Positions 27,990 to 35,483 of a stretch of 48,507 nt of DNA are shown here, piece after piece. The stretch covers positions 1 through 48,507 of the forward strand of contig JACPOE010000086.1 of assembly GCA_016185105.1 (NCBI GenBank), read 5' to 3'. The DNA is from Bdellovibrio sp. GTDB lineage: Bacteria > Bdellovibrionota > UBA1018. The first letter of the stretch is position 1, and each line of letters opens with the position of its first letter. A model generated the notes under the pieces. It did no database searches. It had not been told where the DNA came from and worked only from the letters and a program-made list of their open reading frames with translations. The position numbers and the translations under genes are program-made.

Positions 27990-28877
27990 TTAGCTCCCTT
28001 GGAAGAGAACGTAAATCGAGGTTCCAGCAGGAACTTCGATCACAGGAGGCGTGTTTCTTGTTTCGGACATCATTTCTTGAGACTGTGCGAGGGCTGCAGT
28101 ACCAGCGCCACGAAGGACGGCATTTTTGAAAGTGGGCGGTTGAATAATCGCTCCGTTTTGTCCGACGCTGTCTTGTAGACCGCCTGAAATTCCTCCCGCG
28201 ATATTCAATCCAATACTCGCAGCAAGTTTGAGCGCATGGCTTCCGAGTTTAGAACCCTTGATGCCAGCAATCTTGTCTTCTGCGTCACATGCTTGGGCAT
28301 CGATGGTGTCAAATGCTCCATCTTTGAAGACCATCTGGCTAAAGCGAATGTTGAGGCGATCCTGGTTGGATTGCCCGGTACCTAAAAGAATTGTGCCTTC
28401 GTCTATGAGGGTCTCCCCGTTTACTGTGAGGGCTTCTGTGACCTCTGCGCGAGTAGGTCCATTGGATGCCCCCGTGAGTAGTGTCGCTTTGACTAGTGAC
28501 CCTGGAGGTATCTTGCCAAGCCTTGGGCGTCGTACTACCTGGGGGCCAGCGAATTTAACTAGGCTTCTTCGAGAGTATCCTTTTGGTCTCCTTTCGCTAA
28601 CAAGGGCTGTGGATTCAACGAGGGGCACTTTTTCCACTCTTTCATTGGTGAGGTCCGAGGGTGCAACCCATGCGACTTGGGTGGCAGAGTGTGATTCTTC
28701 AGGGGTTTGAAGAAGGAGGACTACAACCATTGCCAAAAATCCCCCGATGCACAGGAAAAAAAGGTTTTTAGAGATGAAGGTCTTCTTTTTTCCATCGTTT
28801 CGATAAAAAAGACCACGCGCCCATTGATTCTTTATTCCCTGATCGGGCTCAATTGAAATTCGAAGTTCTTCATTCAT
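27990..28877 (-). CDS. VirB10/TraB/TrbI-like T4SS scaffold protein
   Basis: Start chosen at the ATG at 28877 (MNEELRIS) with AGGAAGG upstream, giving 295 residues. A cytoplasmic tail of about 35 residues is followed by one membrane helix (FLCIGGFLAMVVVLLLQ), a linker, and the VirB10 periplasmic domain: KIPPGSLVKATLLTGASNGP, LIDEGTILLGTGQSNQDRLN and CDAEDKIAGIKGS. The C-terminus has the long helical insertion and PPVIEVPAGTSIYVLF. VirB10 spans inner and outer membranes and gates the core complex. It is shorter than TraB of F but complete in its C-terminal domain. Confidence 0.88.
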   Translation of the reverse strand: MNEELRISIEPDQGIKNQWARGLFYRNDGKKKTFISKNLFFLCIGGFLAMVVVLLLQTPEESHSATQVAWVAPSDLTNERVEKVPLVESTALVSERRPKGYSRRSLVKFAGPQVVRRPRLGKIPPGSLVKATLLTGASNGPTRAEVTEALTVNGETLIDEGTILLGTGQSNQDRLNIRFSQMVFKDGAFDTIDAQACDAEDKIAGIKGSKLGSHALKLAASIGLNIAGGISGGLQDSVGQNGAIIQPPTFKNAVLRGAGTAALAQSQEMMSETRNTPPVIEVPAGTSIYVLFQGS

Positions 28878-29340
28878 GGGCAACCTTCCTGTTACTCTGG
28901 AAAAGCCCGCGCTTATTATTGGACCTAGAGTTCTGGAATGGATGATGTGACGGACCCTCTATGGCGTCTCGAACAAGTACTATCGTGTCGCCACCCGTAG
29001 AAACGGTAGCTAGGTCAAAGGCAAATCGCCGCCCGTCGAGGTAAACAAAGAGGTCAGAGTGCGAATGCTGTGTGAGCGCAGCAATCGCTAAGTCATTCTC
29101 GACGTACTCGATAGCAAATACCCCTTGGTTCCCTAAAATTACTTTGGCAGGCTTTGTGGGAAAGCTCAGAACGGTACTTCTACCTGGCATAATGTAGATC
29201 CGTCCTACAGTCGTTTGACTAAGTTTTACGGTGCGAACGTCTCCTGCATGAACATGTTGGTAGAGAAAGAGACTTACGAAGGTTACAAACACCATAAGAG
29301 AAAAAAAATTTAGGTCCCAAAAAGCGACAAATTTTTTCAT
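28870..29340 (-). CDS. VirB9/TraK-like T4SS core protein, short form
   Basis: A 156-residue exported protein (signal helix FFSLMVFVTFVSLFLYQHVHAG). The mature part has PGRSTVLSFPTKPAKVILGN followed by DLAIAALTQHSHSDLFVYLDG, matching the N-terminal beta domain of VirB9/TraK secretin-like proteins. The usual C-terminal domain that binds VirB7 and VirB10 at the outer membrane is missing; the tail is polar. The gene overlaps the VirB8-like gene by 4 nt and the VirB10-like gene by 8 nt. The assignment rests on order and the N-terminal pattern. Confidence 0.7.
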   Translation of the reverse strand: MKKFVAFWDLNFFSLMVFVTFVSLFLYQHVHAGDVRTVKLSQTTVGRIYIMPGRSTVLSFPTKPAKVILGNQGVFAIEYVENDLAIAALTQHSHSDLFVYLDGRRFAFDLATVSTGGDTIVLVRDAIEGPSHHPFQNSRSNNKRGLFQSNRKVAHE

Positions 29341-29870
29341 TTTTGCTCCGTTTTTGGAGGAATGATTTTTACGACCTGAAGACCGTAAGGATTATTTTCG
29401 GATCGGGTGGTGCTGCTGATTGTGACAATGAGTGGAAATTGAAACGCAGACCGAACTTGCCCAACTGAAATTAATCGGTCGCTCTCGACAGATACCGTAT
29501 TTCCATTAGATTTAGCTGCACGAACAATAACAGTCTGAGTCATTGTCCGATTGAGAAGTTCTTTTTGCTCCTGCGAACGCGCGGCTAGCTCCTCTGAAGA
29601 CAGGTAGTCTGGAATAGGTGTTGAGTCTGAGTTGAACCGTTGACGAATAGCCTCTTTGACGAAGGTTTCAATTTCTGTCGTGGTGTGTTCGTTTGAAGAT
29701 CCTTCCAATACGGAGGTCAAGCAACCTCGGTCGATGATGATAGGCTTTCGAATCGAAAGCTTAGCGGTAGAAAGAGTAAGCGCCACCGTGACAAATGAAA
29801 GCACCATCAAGGCGACCTTCAGAGTCACGTTTTGCGCAATAGTATTGGCCCATGCAAGATTAAATCTCAT
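29337..29870 (-). CDS. VirB8/TraE-like T4SS inner-membrane protein
   Basis: A 177-residue protein with one N-terminal membrane helix (VALMVLSFVTVALTLSTAKL) and a periplasmic domain of about 130 residues. The C-terminal stretch (FPLIVTISSTTRSENNPYGL then QVVKIIPP) resembles TraE of F-type systems. The gene order (after VirB6, before VirB9/VirB10) is that of virB8. VirB8 nucleates the inner-membrane assembly. A GGGG-containing Shine-Dalgarno precedes the ATG. Sequence similarity is low by eye, so the call depends partly on position. Confidence 0.72.
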   Translation of the reverse strand: MRFNLAWANTIAQNVTLKVALMVLSFVTVALTLSTAKLSIRKPIIIDRGCLTSVLEGSSNEHTTTEIETFVKEAIRQRFNSDSTPIPDYLSSEELAARSQEQKELLNRTMTQTVIVRAAKSNGNTVSVESDRLISVGQVRSAFQFPLIVTISSTTRSENNPYGLQVVKIIPPKTEQK

Positions 29871-29891
29871 GAGTATTCCCCTAATGATTAA

Positions 29892-30935
29892 TTAGATTTC
29901 GCTGATTCGTGTTTCTGAGCGTGGGGCGTCTTCGTCGGTATGCGGTGGTGCAACGTGATTTAAGTTGGGTGCCTGTTTCTTGGTTTTAGGCTTAAGGGGT
30001 GAAGAGGTTGCTTTGGCACTTGGAGGTACGGACGCTTTTTTGTGCAACTTATCCAGACGCTTAGCTTGGGCTTTATCTTTCGAAAAATAGCGGTCTTTGA
30101 TGTGCTCTTTGGCTGCGCTTCCAGCATTTGCGCTGGCTTTAACTCCCTGAGTGGCAAGCGAGGCAATTTTTCCAGGGCTCATGGCAGCGGCGCCTACACC
30201 AATGGCTCCCACTGTTTTTGCAACTCCAGCAAGTCCTGAACTTGCGAGTGAGTGGACAATAATAGGGGTGAGGAGTACCGAGCCTGCGAGAATCAAATTA
30301 AAGCAAATAGAGGTAATAAAGTTGATTTGATGTTGAGGCTTATTCATTTCGCTTAAGGCGGAACTCCAGAGGAGAGTAGCTAGGACTGACCAAACAATCT
30401 TCCAACAACCCATTTCAAATAGCGTTCTGTACACTGCCTTGGTAGCCGAAGCAGTGGCGGGTAAAACAAACAAAGCTATTAAGATCGGTGAGAACACATA
30501 GAGGAGCGCCCAGGCATACATAAGAAAGGCTTCCACTACGTGGACAGAGAAATAGAGTAGAAAGAAGGTTGAGAACGAAATAATCACGGTGATTGTATCG
30601 CGTACAGACACCCATGAAAAAGTGAGAGTCTTCAGTTGAGCCCCTGTGTTAGTTAAGACCACTTTGAACTGATTCAGGTCTCCGAGTTGCTTAGAGAGAG
30701 CATCCGTGATGTCCGCAATCGTATTTGAGACTTCTGGGTAGGTGTGAAGCAAAAGTGCAGCAATTAAAGTTCTTCCTATCAAGATAGAGAAGGAAGGCAT
30801 TCCACCCAAAGGCCATTTGAAATACTCCACAAAGATTCCCAGGCATAAAAGCACGGTGACGAGGGCATAAAAGAGCGACATAAAGACGCCGTGAACTTGG
30901 TGAGCCTGAGATGAAAGCCAGCTTATATCCGTCAT
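29892..30935 (-). CDS. VirB6/TrbL-like polytopic T4SS protein
   Basis: A 347-residue protein with at least six hydrophobic segments between residues 15 and 240 (SLFYALVTVLLCLGIFVEYF; FLLYFSVHVVEAFLMYAWAL; FSPILIALFVLP). The segment LFEMGCWKIVWSVLATLLWS is of the TrbL/VirB6 type. A glycine/alanine-rich region follows and then a basic, Pro/Lys-rich cytosolic tail of about 90 residues (KDKAQAKRLDKLHKKA). VirB6 helps pass DNA across the inner membrane. It lies 3 nt after the VirB5-like gene. Confidence 0.82.
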   Translation of the reverse strand: MTDISWLSSQAHQVHGVFMSLFYALVTVLLCLGIFVEYFKWPLGGMPSFSILIGRTLIAALLLHTYPEVSNTIADITDALSKQLGDLNQFKVVLTNTGAQLKTLTFSWVSVRDTITVIISFSTFFLLYFSVHVVEAFLMYAWALLYVFSPILIALFVLPATASATKAVYRTLFEMGCWKIVWSVLATLLWSSALSEMNKPQHQINFITSICFNLILAGSVLLTPIIVHSLASSGLAGVAKTVGAIGVGAAAMSPGKIASLATQGVKASANAGSAAKEHIKDRYFSKDKAQAKRLDKLHKKASVPPSAKATSSPLKPKTKKQAPNLNHVAPPHTDEDAPRSETRISEI

Positions 30936-30938
30936 AGG

Positions 30939-31625
30939 TTAAAACCTCGGAATCCCAAATTTCATCGGCTCAGTCTTCATAGCGGTAGTCAGGCTATCGG
31001 TATCCGCAACGAGTTGGCGCGACCCATCCTTGTCTTTGTGGTTCTGTATAGCGAGGGCTTGTGCTTGAAGTTTGAGCCCGGTTGCCTGCGCTCTAAGGCT
31101 TTGATTCATGACATGAAGCATTACTCCTAAGGTCTCTGCGGTTAGTTTCTGGGCCCCGGCCGGAGATGCGGTGTGGCTGGATGCTTTGACCTGTTCTCCA
31201 ATGTCGTCTATCTGGGCCGTATACCCGTAGATCGAATTGTTGAGGCTTACAGCCTCCGCCACGCTTAGGTCTGCGTCCTGCTGAACGCGGGCATCTTTAG
31301 AGGGTACGACTGTGCCGTAAATGCTTTGTACGGCCTGGAGGCTTTGGTTTCCTTTTTGCCAGTTTGAATACAGTCCGGGAGCGGTATCGGGGCTCACCGT
31401 ATTCATGAGTGAGAGTGAGTCGTTGATGCCCTTATTGATGTCCTTGGCGAGTTGAAGCGCATCCTGACCATTACTTACGATTGATCTCAGTTGGGCGAGT
31501 TGCTGGACCGCGTTAGCAAGAATGTTTACAAGAACGGCAACGTCACCGCCAAAGAGGTCACAGCGTGCAGTATTTGGAAAAGTGATTGCAGTCAGTACAG
31601 TAAAGAAGGCTAAACGCTTATTCAC
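30939..31625 (-). CDS. VirB5/TrbJ-like exported T4SS protein
   Basis: A 228-residue protein, GTG start one base after the virB4-like stop. The signal peptide (KRLAFFTVLTAITFPNTARC) is followed by DLFGGDVAVLVNILANAVQQ and LAQLRSIVSNGQDALQLAKD, the helical start typical of TrbJ/VirB5. The body is a long helical bundle with a C-terminal helix around LRAQATGLKLQAQALAIQNH. VirB5-family proteins sit at the pilus tip or assist pilus assembly. Confidence 0.82.
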   Translation of the reverse strand: MNKRLAFFTVLTAITFPNTARCDLFGGDVAVLVNILANAVQQLAQLRSIVSNGQDALQLAKDINKGINDSLSLMNTVSPDTAPGLYSNWQKGNQSLQAVQSIYGTVVPSKDARVQQDADLSVAEAVSLNNSIYGYTAQIDDIGEQVKASSHTASPAGAQKLTAETLGVMLHVMNQSLRAQATGLKLQAQALAIQNHKDKDGSRQLVADTDSLTTAMKTEPMKFGIPRF

Positions 31626-31626
31626 A

Positions 31627-34080
31627 CTATCCCCTTTGCGAGTCTGTGGAAGTCACAGGGGTCGCGGCAGTTCCTTTTGGGTACTGTTTAGAAAGTAAAA
31701 GTAGGGTTGAAAGCGAGTCTTTTTCTGGGTTTTTGAGGGTTTCAGCTTCTATTTTGGCGAGGTCTCTGGGGTCGGTGGTGGCTATCCAGTATTCTAGGGG
31801 CGTGGATTCGATTGCGACAACCGCTCTTTGATCCTGGGCCATGAGAAAAGCTTCGGAGTATACACCACGCTCCTGGTGGAGGGACGAAATCAGGGCCATC
31901 TCATTGTCATTGAGCTGAAGGATTTCTTGAAGGCGTGCCTGATCCGCTCCCTTTTGGGTTAAGCACCACTTGATGGAAGAATTCGACAGAATAGCTCCCG
32001 CTACCTTACTTTTTGCGAAGTCATCCATGTTCTGAGAAATAGCAATTGCGGCGGCGTAGTATTTTCGAAAGGTTCGAAATACCTCGCCAATGAAGTTGGC
32101 CCCACCTTCATTTTCCAGCAGCTTCCAGCACTCATCAAAGACCAAGAACTTCTTAGAAGAACGATCTTTTTGGATTTCTCTCCAAATAAAATCCGTAATT
32201 ATAAAGAGGCACACTGATTGAAGGTCTGGGTAACTTTCCATTCCCTTGAGGTCAAATGCGACGATCGGTTTCTCGAACTCTATTGTCGTTGTAGAATCGA
32301 CAAATTGTCCGTATGGCGTATTTCCACACCAAGGCGTGAGGATTCGGCCATACCGCCGAATAGTAACGTCTGAATGGTCGAGAAGTATTTCACGAAGTAC
32401 AGAAAGCCTTGGGACTTGCCCCTCTCTAGTTACCTCGTAGGTCTTTTGAATTGCCTCTTCGATTTCAGCTCGTTCGAGGCGGGGTAGGCGAGCCTCGTCC
32501 TCTTCTTTGGTCATGAGTTCAATTAGGCCAGTGAGGAATTTGATTTTCTGTGATGATGGAACGGTTTCGTTAGGCAGGAGGTCAAAAGGATTGACGGTCA
32601 TGCCAGAGCCAACCGTCAGTGGAATATATTGGCCACCTAGGTTATCGCAGAGCTTCTTATAGGACCCACCAATATCAACAATAAAGATCTTGGGGGTTTC
32701 CTTCAACATTTGCAGCAAGAGAACATTGGTTAAGAAACTCTTGCCGCTGCCGGATCCACCACTCACCACATGGTTATAATTCGAGAGATCCTGCGAAAAA
32801 GGATCAAAGCGCACTAGGCTGCCCATTCGAGAACGGAGCAGGATGCTGGGTCTATCATGGCCAGGCCACGGACCAAAAAGTGGAATAAGGTCTGCAAGCG
32901 TAGAAGTCTTCATCCGCTTAATACGCTCCCTTGCCCGAGCGTTGGGAATCGCAATTTCCGTGAAAATATCAAATGCTGCGAGACTCTCTTCCATGGCCTC
33001 TGCTCCAGAGAGTTCTCGAACTTTGGTGAGAGACTGGCTCACCTGTGCTTCCAGTTCGTCTTGGGACTTTGATTTCAAAACGATATTGAGACTGACTTGA
33101 AAGACCTTTTCACCCTGGGAAATCAGCTCGGAGAGTAGGGTTTCAATGTCTTGAAATTTAGCTTCACTTTCAATATCGCTAACACCTGAGGTTTTTCCGC
33201 GAGCCATCGAATAAGCTAGGCGTCGTTGAGTTTGAAGACTTTGCAGCTCCTTTTGCTGGTCTGGTACATGAATTGTCAGGAAAAGCTGTGAATCAAAGGG
33301 CAGTTCTCGGAGCACGGTGGCCATTGATGCAAAGGTTTGTTCGGGAAGGATCTTAAGGGAAAGAATACGGTAATGAGTATCGGCCAGCGAAAACCCTTTC
33401 TCATTCAGAACAGTATCAGTAAATAAAATCGAATTTCGCATATCCTCAGGATCGTAGTGGGCAAGCTCCACTTTGCGGGATGGATTCCATTGTCGATATA
33501 GAATGTTCACAACCTGATGGGTGTCGATAAGGTTCGTTGAGATCCCCAACGAACGGAGGTTTTGAGAAAGTTCATTTCTAAAGACACAGAATGCACTGAT
33601 TTCCCGTTTGAGGGTCTCTTCAGTAGTCGTTGGAAACAAATTTGGCTTGGCCCAAAGTGCATTGAGTAGGCCTTGCTTATCAATTAAGGGTCCGTTCATT
33701 GGGCGGCGAACAAAGAGTTTAAGTCTATGTCTTGGGACTAGGCCTTGGGCGTCGAGATCTAAAATACGATCGGCTCTTGCCGCGCACAACGCTTGAGCCA
33801 TTTTTCCCGATTTGCCATCTACCAATGCTTGGTGCGCAGCTACGATTTCCGAATTTCCAGCACCGATCTCTTGGATAAATTGCAAATCAGTATTGGATGG
33901 CAGTCCATTCAGTACCTGCATTGTTCGTTCAGCCAATGAGTTAGTTGAGTCATCCTTCCAACAAGAAACGTCGATCGGAATGAGATCAATGCCGAAACCC
34001 AACGAGCCATCGTTAAATATGATGCAATCGGATTCAAATCCCCATACTTGGAGCCTGTCGGCCAGAGTATCTGAGATCAT
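31627..34080 (-). CDS. VirB4/TraC-family T4SS ATPase
   Basis: An 817-residue ATPase that powers pilus biogenesis and DNA transfer. The N-terminal domain (DRLQVWGFESDCIIFNDGSL, GFGIDLIPIDVSCW) is of the F-type TraC kind. The motor domain carries Walker A SGGSGSGKSFLTN at about 441-448, VDIGGSYKKLC, VNPFDLLP, Walker B KKFLVFDECWKLL at about 645-653 and FRTFRKYYAAAIAISQNMDD. Length is normal. The start overlaps a 25-codon ORF by four bases, and the stop is one base before the VirB5-like gene. Confidence 0.96.
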   Translation of the reverse strand: MISDTLADRLQVWGFESDCIIFNDGSLGFGIDLIPIDVSCWKDDSTNSLAERTMQVLNGLPSNTDLQFIQEIGAGNSEIVAAHQALVDGKSGKMAQALCAARADRILDLDAQGLVPRHRLKLFVRRPMNGPLIDKQGLLNALWAKPNLFPTTTEETLKREISAFCVFRNELSQNLRSLGISTNLIDTHQVVNILYRQWNPSRKVELAHYDPEDMRNSILFTDTVLNEKGFSLADTHYRILSLKILPEQTFASMATVLRELPFDSQLFLTIHVPDQQKELQSLQTQRRLAYSMARGKTSGVSDIESEAKFQDIETLLSELISQGEKVFQVSLNIVLKSKSQDELEAQVSQSLTKVRELSGAEAMEESLAAFDIFTEIAIPNARARERIKRMKTSTLADLIPLFGPWPGHDRPSILLRSRMGSLVRFDPFSQDLSNYNHVVSGGSGSGKSFLTNVLLLQMLKETPKIFIVDIGGSYKKLCDNLGGQYIPLTVGSGMTVNPFDLLPNETVPSSQKIKFLTGLIELMTKEEDEARLPRLERAEIEEAIQKTYEVTREGQVPRLSVLREILLDHSDVTIRRYGRILTPWCGNTPYGQFVDSTTTIEFEKPIVAFDLKGMESYPDLQSVCLFIITDFIWREIQKDRSSKKFLVFDECWKLLENEGGANFIGEVFRTFRKYYAAAIAISQNMDDFAKSKVAGAILSNSSIKWCLTQKGADQARLQEILQLNDNEMALISSLHQERGVYSEAFLMAQDQRAVVAIESTPLEYWIATTDPRDLAKIEAETLKNPEKDSLSTLLLLSKQYPKGTAATPVTSTDSQRG

Positions 34081-34154
34081 AGATCACCTCGAAGGAACGG
34101 AGGCTTATTCCAGTACGTTGCTTCCGGAAATGCCTTGTACGTTCCAGGTTTCAT
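34077..34154 (-). CDS. Candidate 25-residue peptide gene coupled to both neighbours
   Basis: ATG at 34154-34152 lies in an ATGA overlap with the stop of the TraL/VirB3-like gene. Its TGA (34079-34077) lies in an ATGA overlap with the virB4-like start. The peptide begins MKPGTYKAFPEATYWNKPPF and ends LRGDL; it has no membrane helix or signal peptide and is rich in Pro, aromatic and basic residues. Exact ATGA junctions on both sides argue for real translation by termination-reinitiation. It may be a genuine micro-protein, a remnant split from the TraL-like tail, or only a ribosome-delivery leader for virB4. Confidence 0.5.
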   Translation of the reverse strand: MKPGTYKAFPEATYWNKPPFLRGDL

Positions 34155-34393
34155 TTGAAAGCGAAGCCAATGGACAAGGTAGTTGTCAGGTTTCCCCTTT
34201 TTCCGAAGTGAAGAATTGCCGCGAGTATCAGTGTGGGAAGCCACACTAACGCGATTTTAAATGAAGTCTGTCCAAAAATTAGATTGAGCGTAGAGAGCGT
34301 TAGAAAGATTGCCAATACGTCCATCACTTCGAATCCAAAGAGCAAGAGGCGCTTATCCAAACACTTTGCGACAGAAGTAGATTTTAGTCCCAT
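34151..34393 (-). CDS. TraL/VirB3-like small membrane protein
   Basis: An 80-residue protein with two adjacent hydrophobic segments (VMDVLAIFLTLSTLNLIFG; FKIALVWLPTLILAAILHF) after a short basic N-terminus (KCLDKRLLLFGFE). Size, topology and its place between pilin and VirB4 genes fit TraL/VirB3, which helps place pilin and VirB4 at the inner membrane. Sequence similarity is only suggestive. It is separated from the pilin gene by 80 nt containing a perfect 10 bp hairpin. Confidence 0.68.
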   Translation of the reverse strand: MGLKSTSVAKCLDKRLLLFGFEVMDVLAIFLTLSTLNLIFGQTSFKIALVWLPTLILAAILHFGKRGNLTTTLSIGFAFK

Positions 34394-34416
34394 GGATAGT
34401 CCTTTCTCATTCCTAA

Positions 34417-34442
34417 CCTGTCCCTCTGAATTGAGGGACAGG
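34417..34442 (-). other. Perfect 10 bp hairpin between pilin and TraL-like genes
   Basis: CCTGTCCCTC (34417-34426) and GAGGGACAGG (34433-34442) are exactly complementary around a 6 nt loop. No T-run follows on the minus strand, so it is not a standard terminator. It lies just downstream of the pilin gene, where an RNA-stabilising or partial-termination element would raise pilin expression relative to later genes. Confidence 0.75.
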
Positions 34443-34473
34443 GGGTGTTTGCAGACTTAAGAAAGCAATTGAG

Positions 34474-34791
34474 CTAATTCACCATGTCTCGAATGAAGCT
34501 TACGATGCTGGGTGCTCCGAAACCCACCGCTGCCCCCATCATTGCGAGAATCAGGTGTTGGCGGGCATTTGGGCTTCCGGCTACGAAGGATAGGGCCGCG
34601 ATAATGAGTCCAAGAATTGCAGCTGCGGGAAGAATAACCCCGATCAGCTTGTGCTGAATGGCGCTTAAGCTTCCCTCTACACTACAAAAGCCAACCTGGG
34701 GGAGGAGTAAGCCTAAGACTAAGACAGAAACCGGAATGGCGATTCTTTGCACTTTTGGATTAAAGATCGAGGACAAGTCCAAATACTTCAT
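34474..34791 (-). CDS. VirB2/TrbC-like pilin
   Basis: A 105-residue protein. The N-terminal signal helix (QRIAIPVSVLVLGLLLPQVG) is followed by a short mature protein with two hydrophobic helices (KLIGVILPAAAILGLIIAAL and LAMMGAAVGFGAPSIVSFI) separated by the loop AGSPNARQH. This is the standard TrbC/VirB2 pilin layout. It forms the conjugative pilus after signal cleavage. It lies first among the recognised mating-channel genes and ahead of the hairpin at 34417. Confidence 0.88.
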   Translation of the reverse strand: MKYLDLSSIFNPKVQRIAIPVSVLVLGLLLPQVGFCSVEGSLSAIQHKLIGVILPAAAILGLIIAALSFVAGSPNARQHLILAMMGAAVGFGAPSIVSFIRDMVN

Positions 34792-34801
34792 AATTAAACT
34801 C

Positions 34802-35173
34802 CTATGATTTTGAGAATAGATTCATAAAGACGCTAGTGCCTAAGAGAGGAAACCAAATTTCCAAATGTGACTTAAGATCGGGTGTAAGGTACCCAGACCC
34901 GACAGGGTTGAGAAAGCGGACCGACGTAGATTCTGGATCTCTGACGACTTTTGCAAAAGCTGTATAGTGAGAATGGGAGTCTCTGTCCTTACAGAGGTAA
35001 TACGGGTTATTTGGAAACATCGTGAGGCGAATGACATAGTGACTCTCGCCCTCGAATTGAACGGCAAAACCTACCAGAAGTGGTTTAACGATATTTCCAT
35101 TCAGCAATCGTCCTAAGACGATCTCGTATTTGGAGATGGGCACTTTCAGCTCCACCAATTGCTCTCTGATCAT
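34802..35173 (-). CDS. Unknown protein in transfer operon
   Basis: A 123-residue soluble protein overlapping the zinc-ribbon gene by 4 nt (ATGA) and ending 10 nt before the pilin gene. It has no signal peptide or membrane helix. The first half alternates strand-like hydrophobic stretches (PLLVGFAVQFEGESHYVIRL), recalling PilZ-type beta barrels, but no PilZ RxxxR motif is seen. I do not recognise a family. Tight coupling to its neighbours suggests a regulatory or assembly role in transfer. Confidence 0.65.
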   Translation of the reverse strand: MIREQLVELKVPISKYEIVLGRLLNGNIVKPLLVGFAVQFEGESHYVIRLTMFPNNPYYLCKDRDSHSHYTAFAKVVRDPESTSVRFLNPVGSGYLTPDLKSHLEIWFPLLGTSVFMNLFSKS

Positions 35174-35472
35174 GATGCCTCGTTTCTTTCTACCGAAATT
35201 GACTCAGTACTAGGGGAGGGGTTAGTCGTAGTCATCTGCTCTAGGGCACTGGGTCTAGAGACAAAGCCCGTCAGAGGCTTTGGAAACTCAGAAGGCAAGA
35301 ACCCTTCAGCAAGGGCGTCACTTTCTTTCAAGACTTCAAGTGCCCAATCGGGAATTGCATTGTCGCAATACTCGTCTAGAGTGGGGCTATAGTTACAATT
35401 GACGCAGTAGGCGTGGGTAGCCAGGTGTTCATAACTCTTGTCACAGCATCTTGGACAAAAAGAGAATTCCAT
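35170..35472 (-). CDS. Zinc-ribbon protein in transfer operon
   Basis: A 100-residue protein with an N-terminal zinc ribbon: CPRC at residues 6-9 and CVNC at about 23-26, with two further cysteines nearby. The rest is acidic and Pro/Ser-rich with no fold evident. A strong Shine-Dalgarno (AAGGAG) precedes the ATG. It follows the DksA/TraR-like gene by 11 nt. Together these two zinc proteins head the transfer operon and may regulate its transcription. That role is inferred from position. Confidence 0.68.
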   Translation of the reverse strand: MEFSFCPRCCDKSYEHLATHAYCVNCNYSPTLDEYCDNAIPDWALEVLKESDALAEGFLPSEFPKPLTGFVSRPSALEQMTTTNPSPSTESISVERNEAS

Positions 35473-35483
35473 TTGATACTCCT

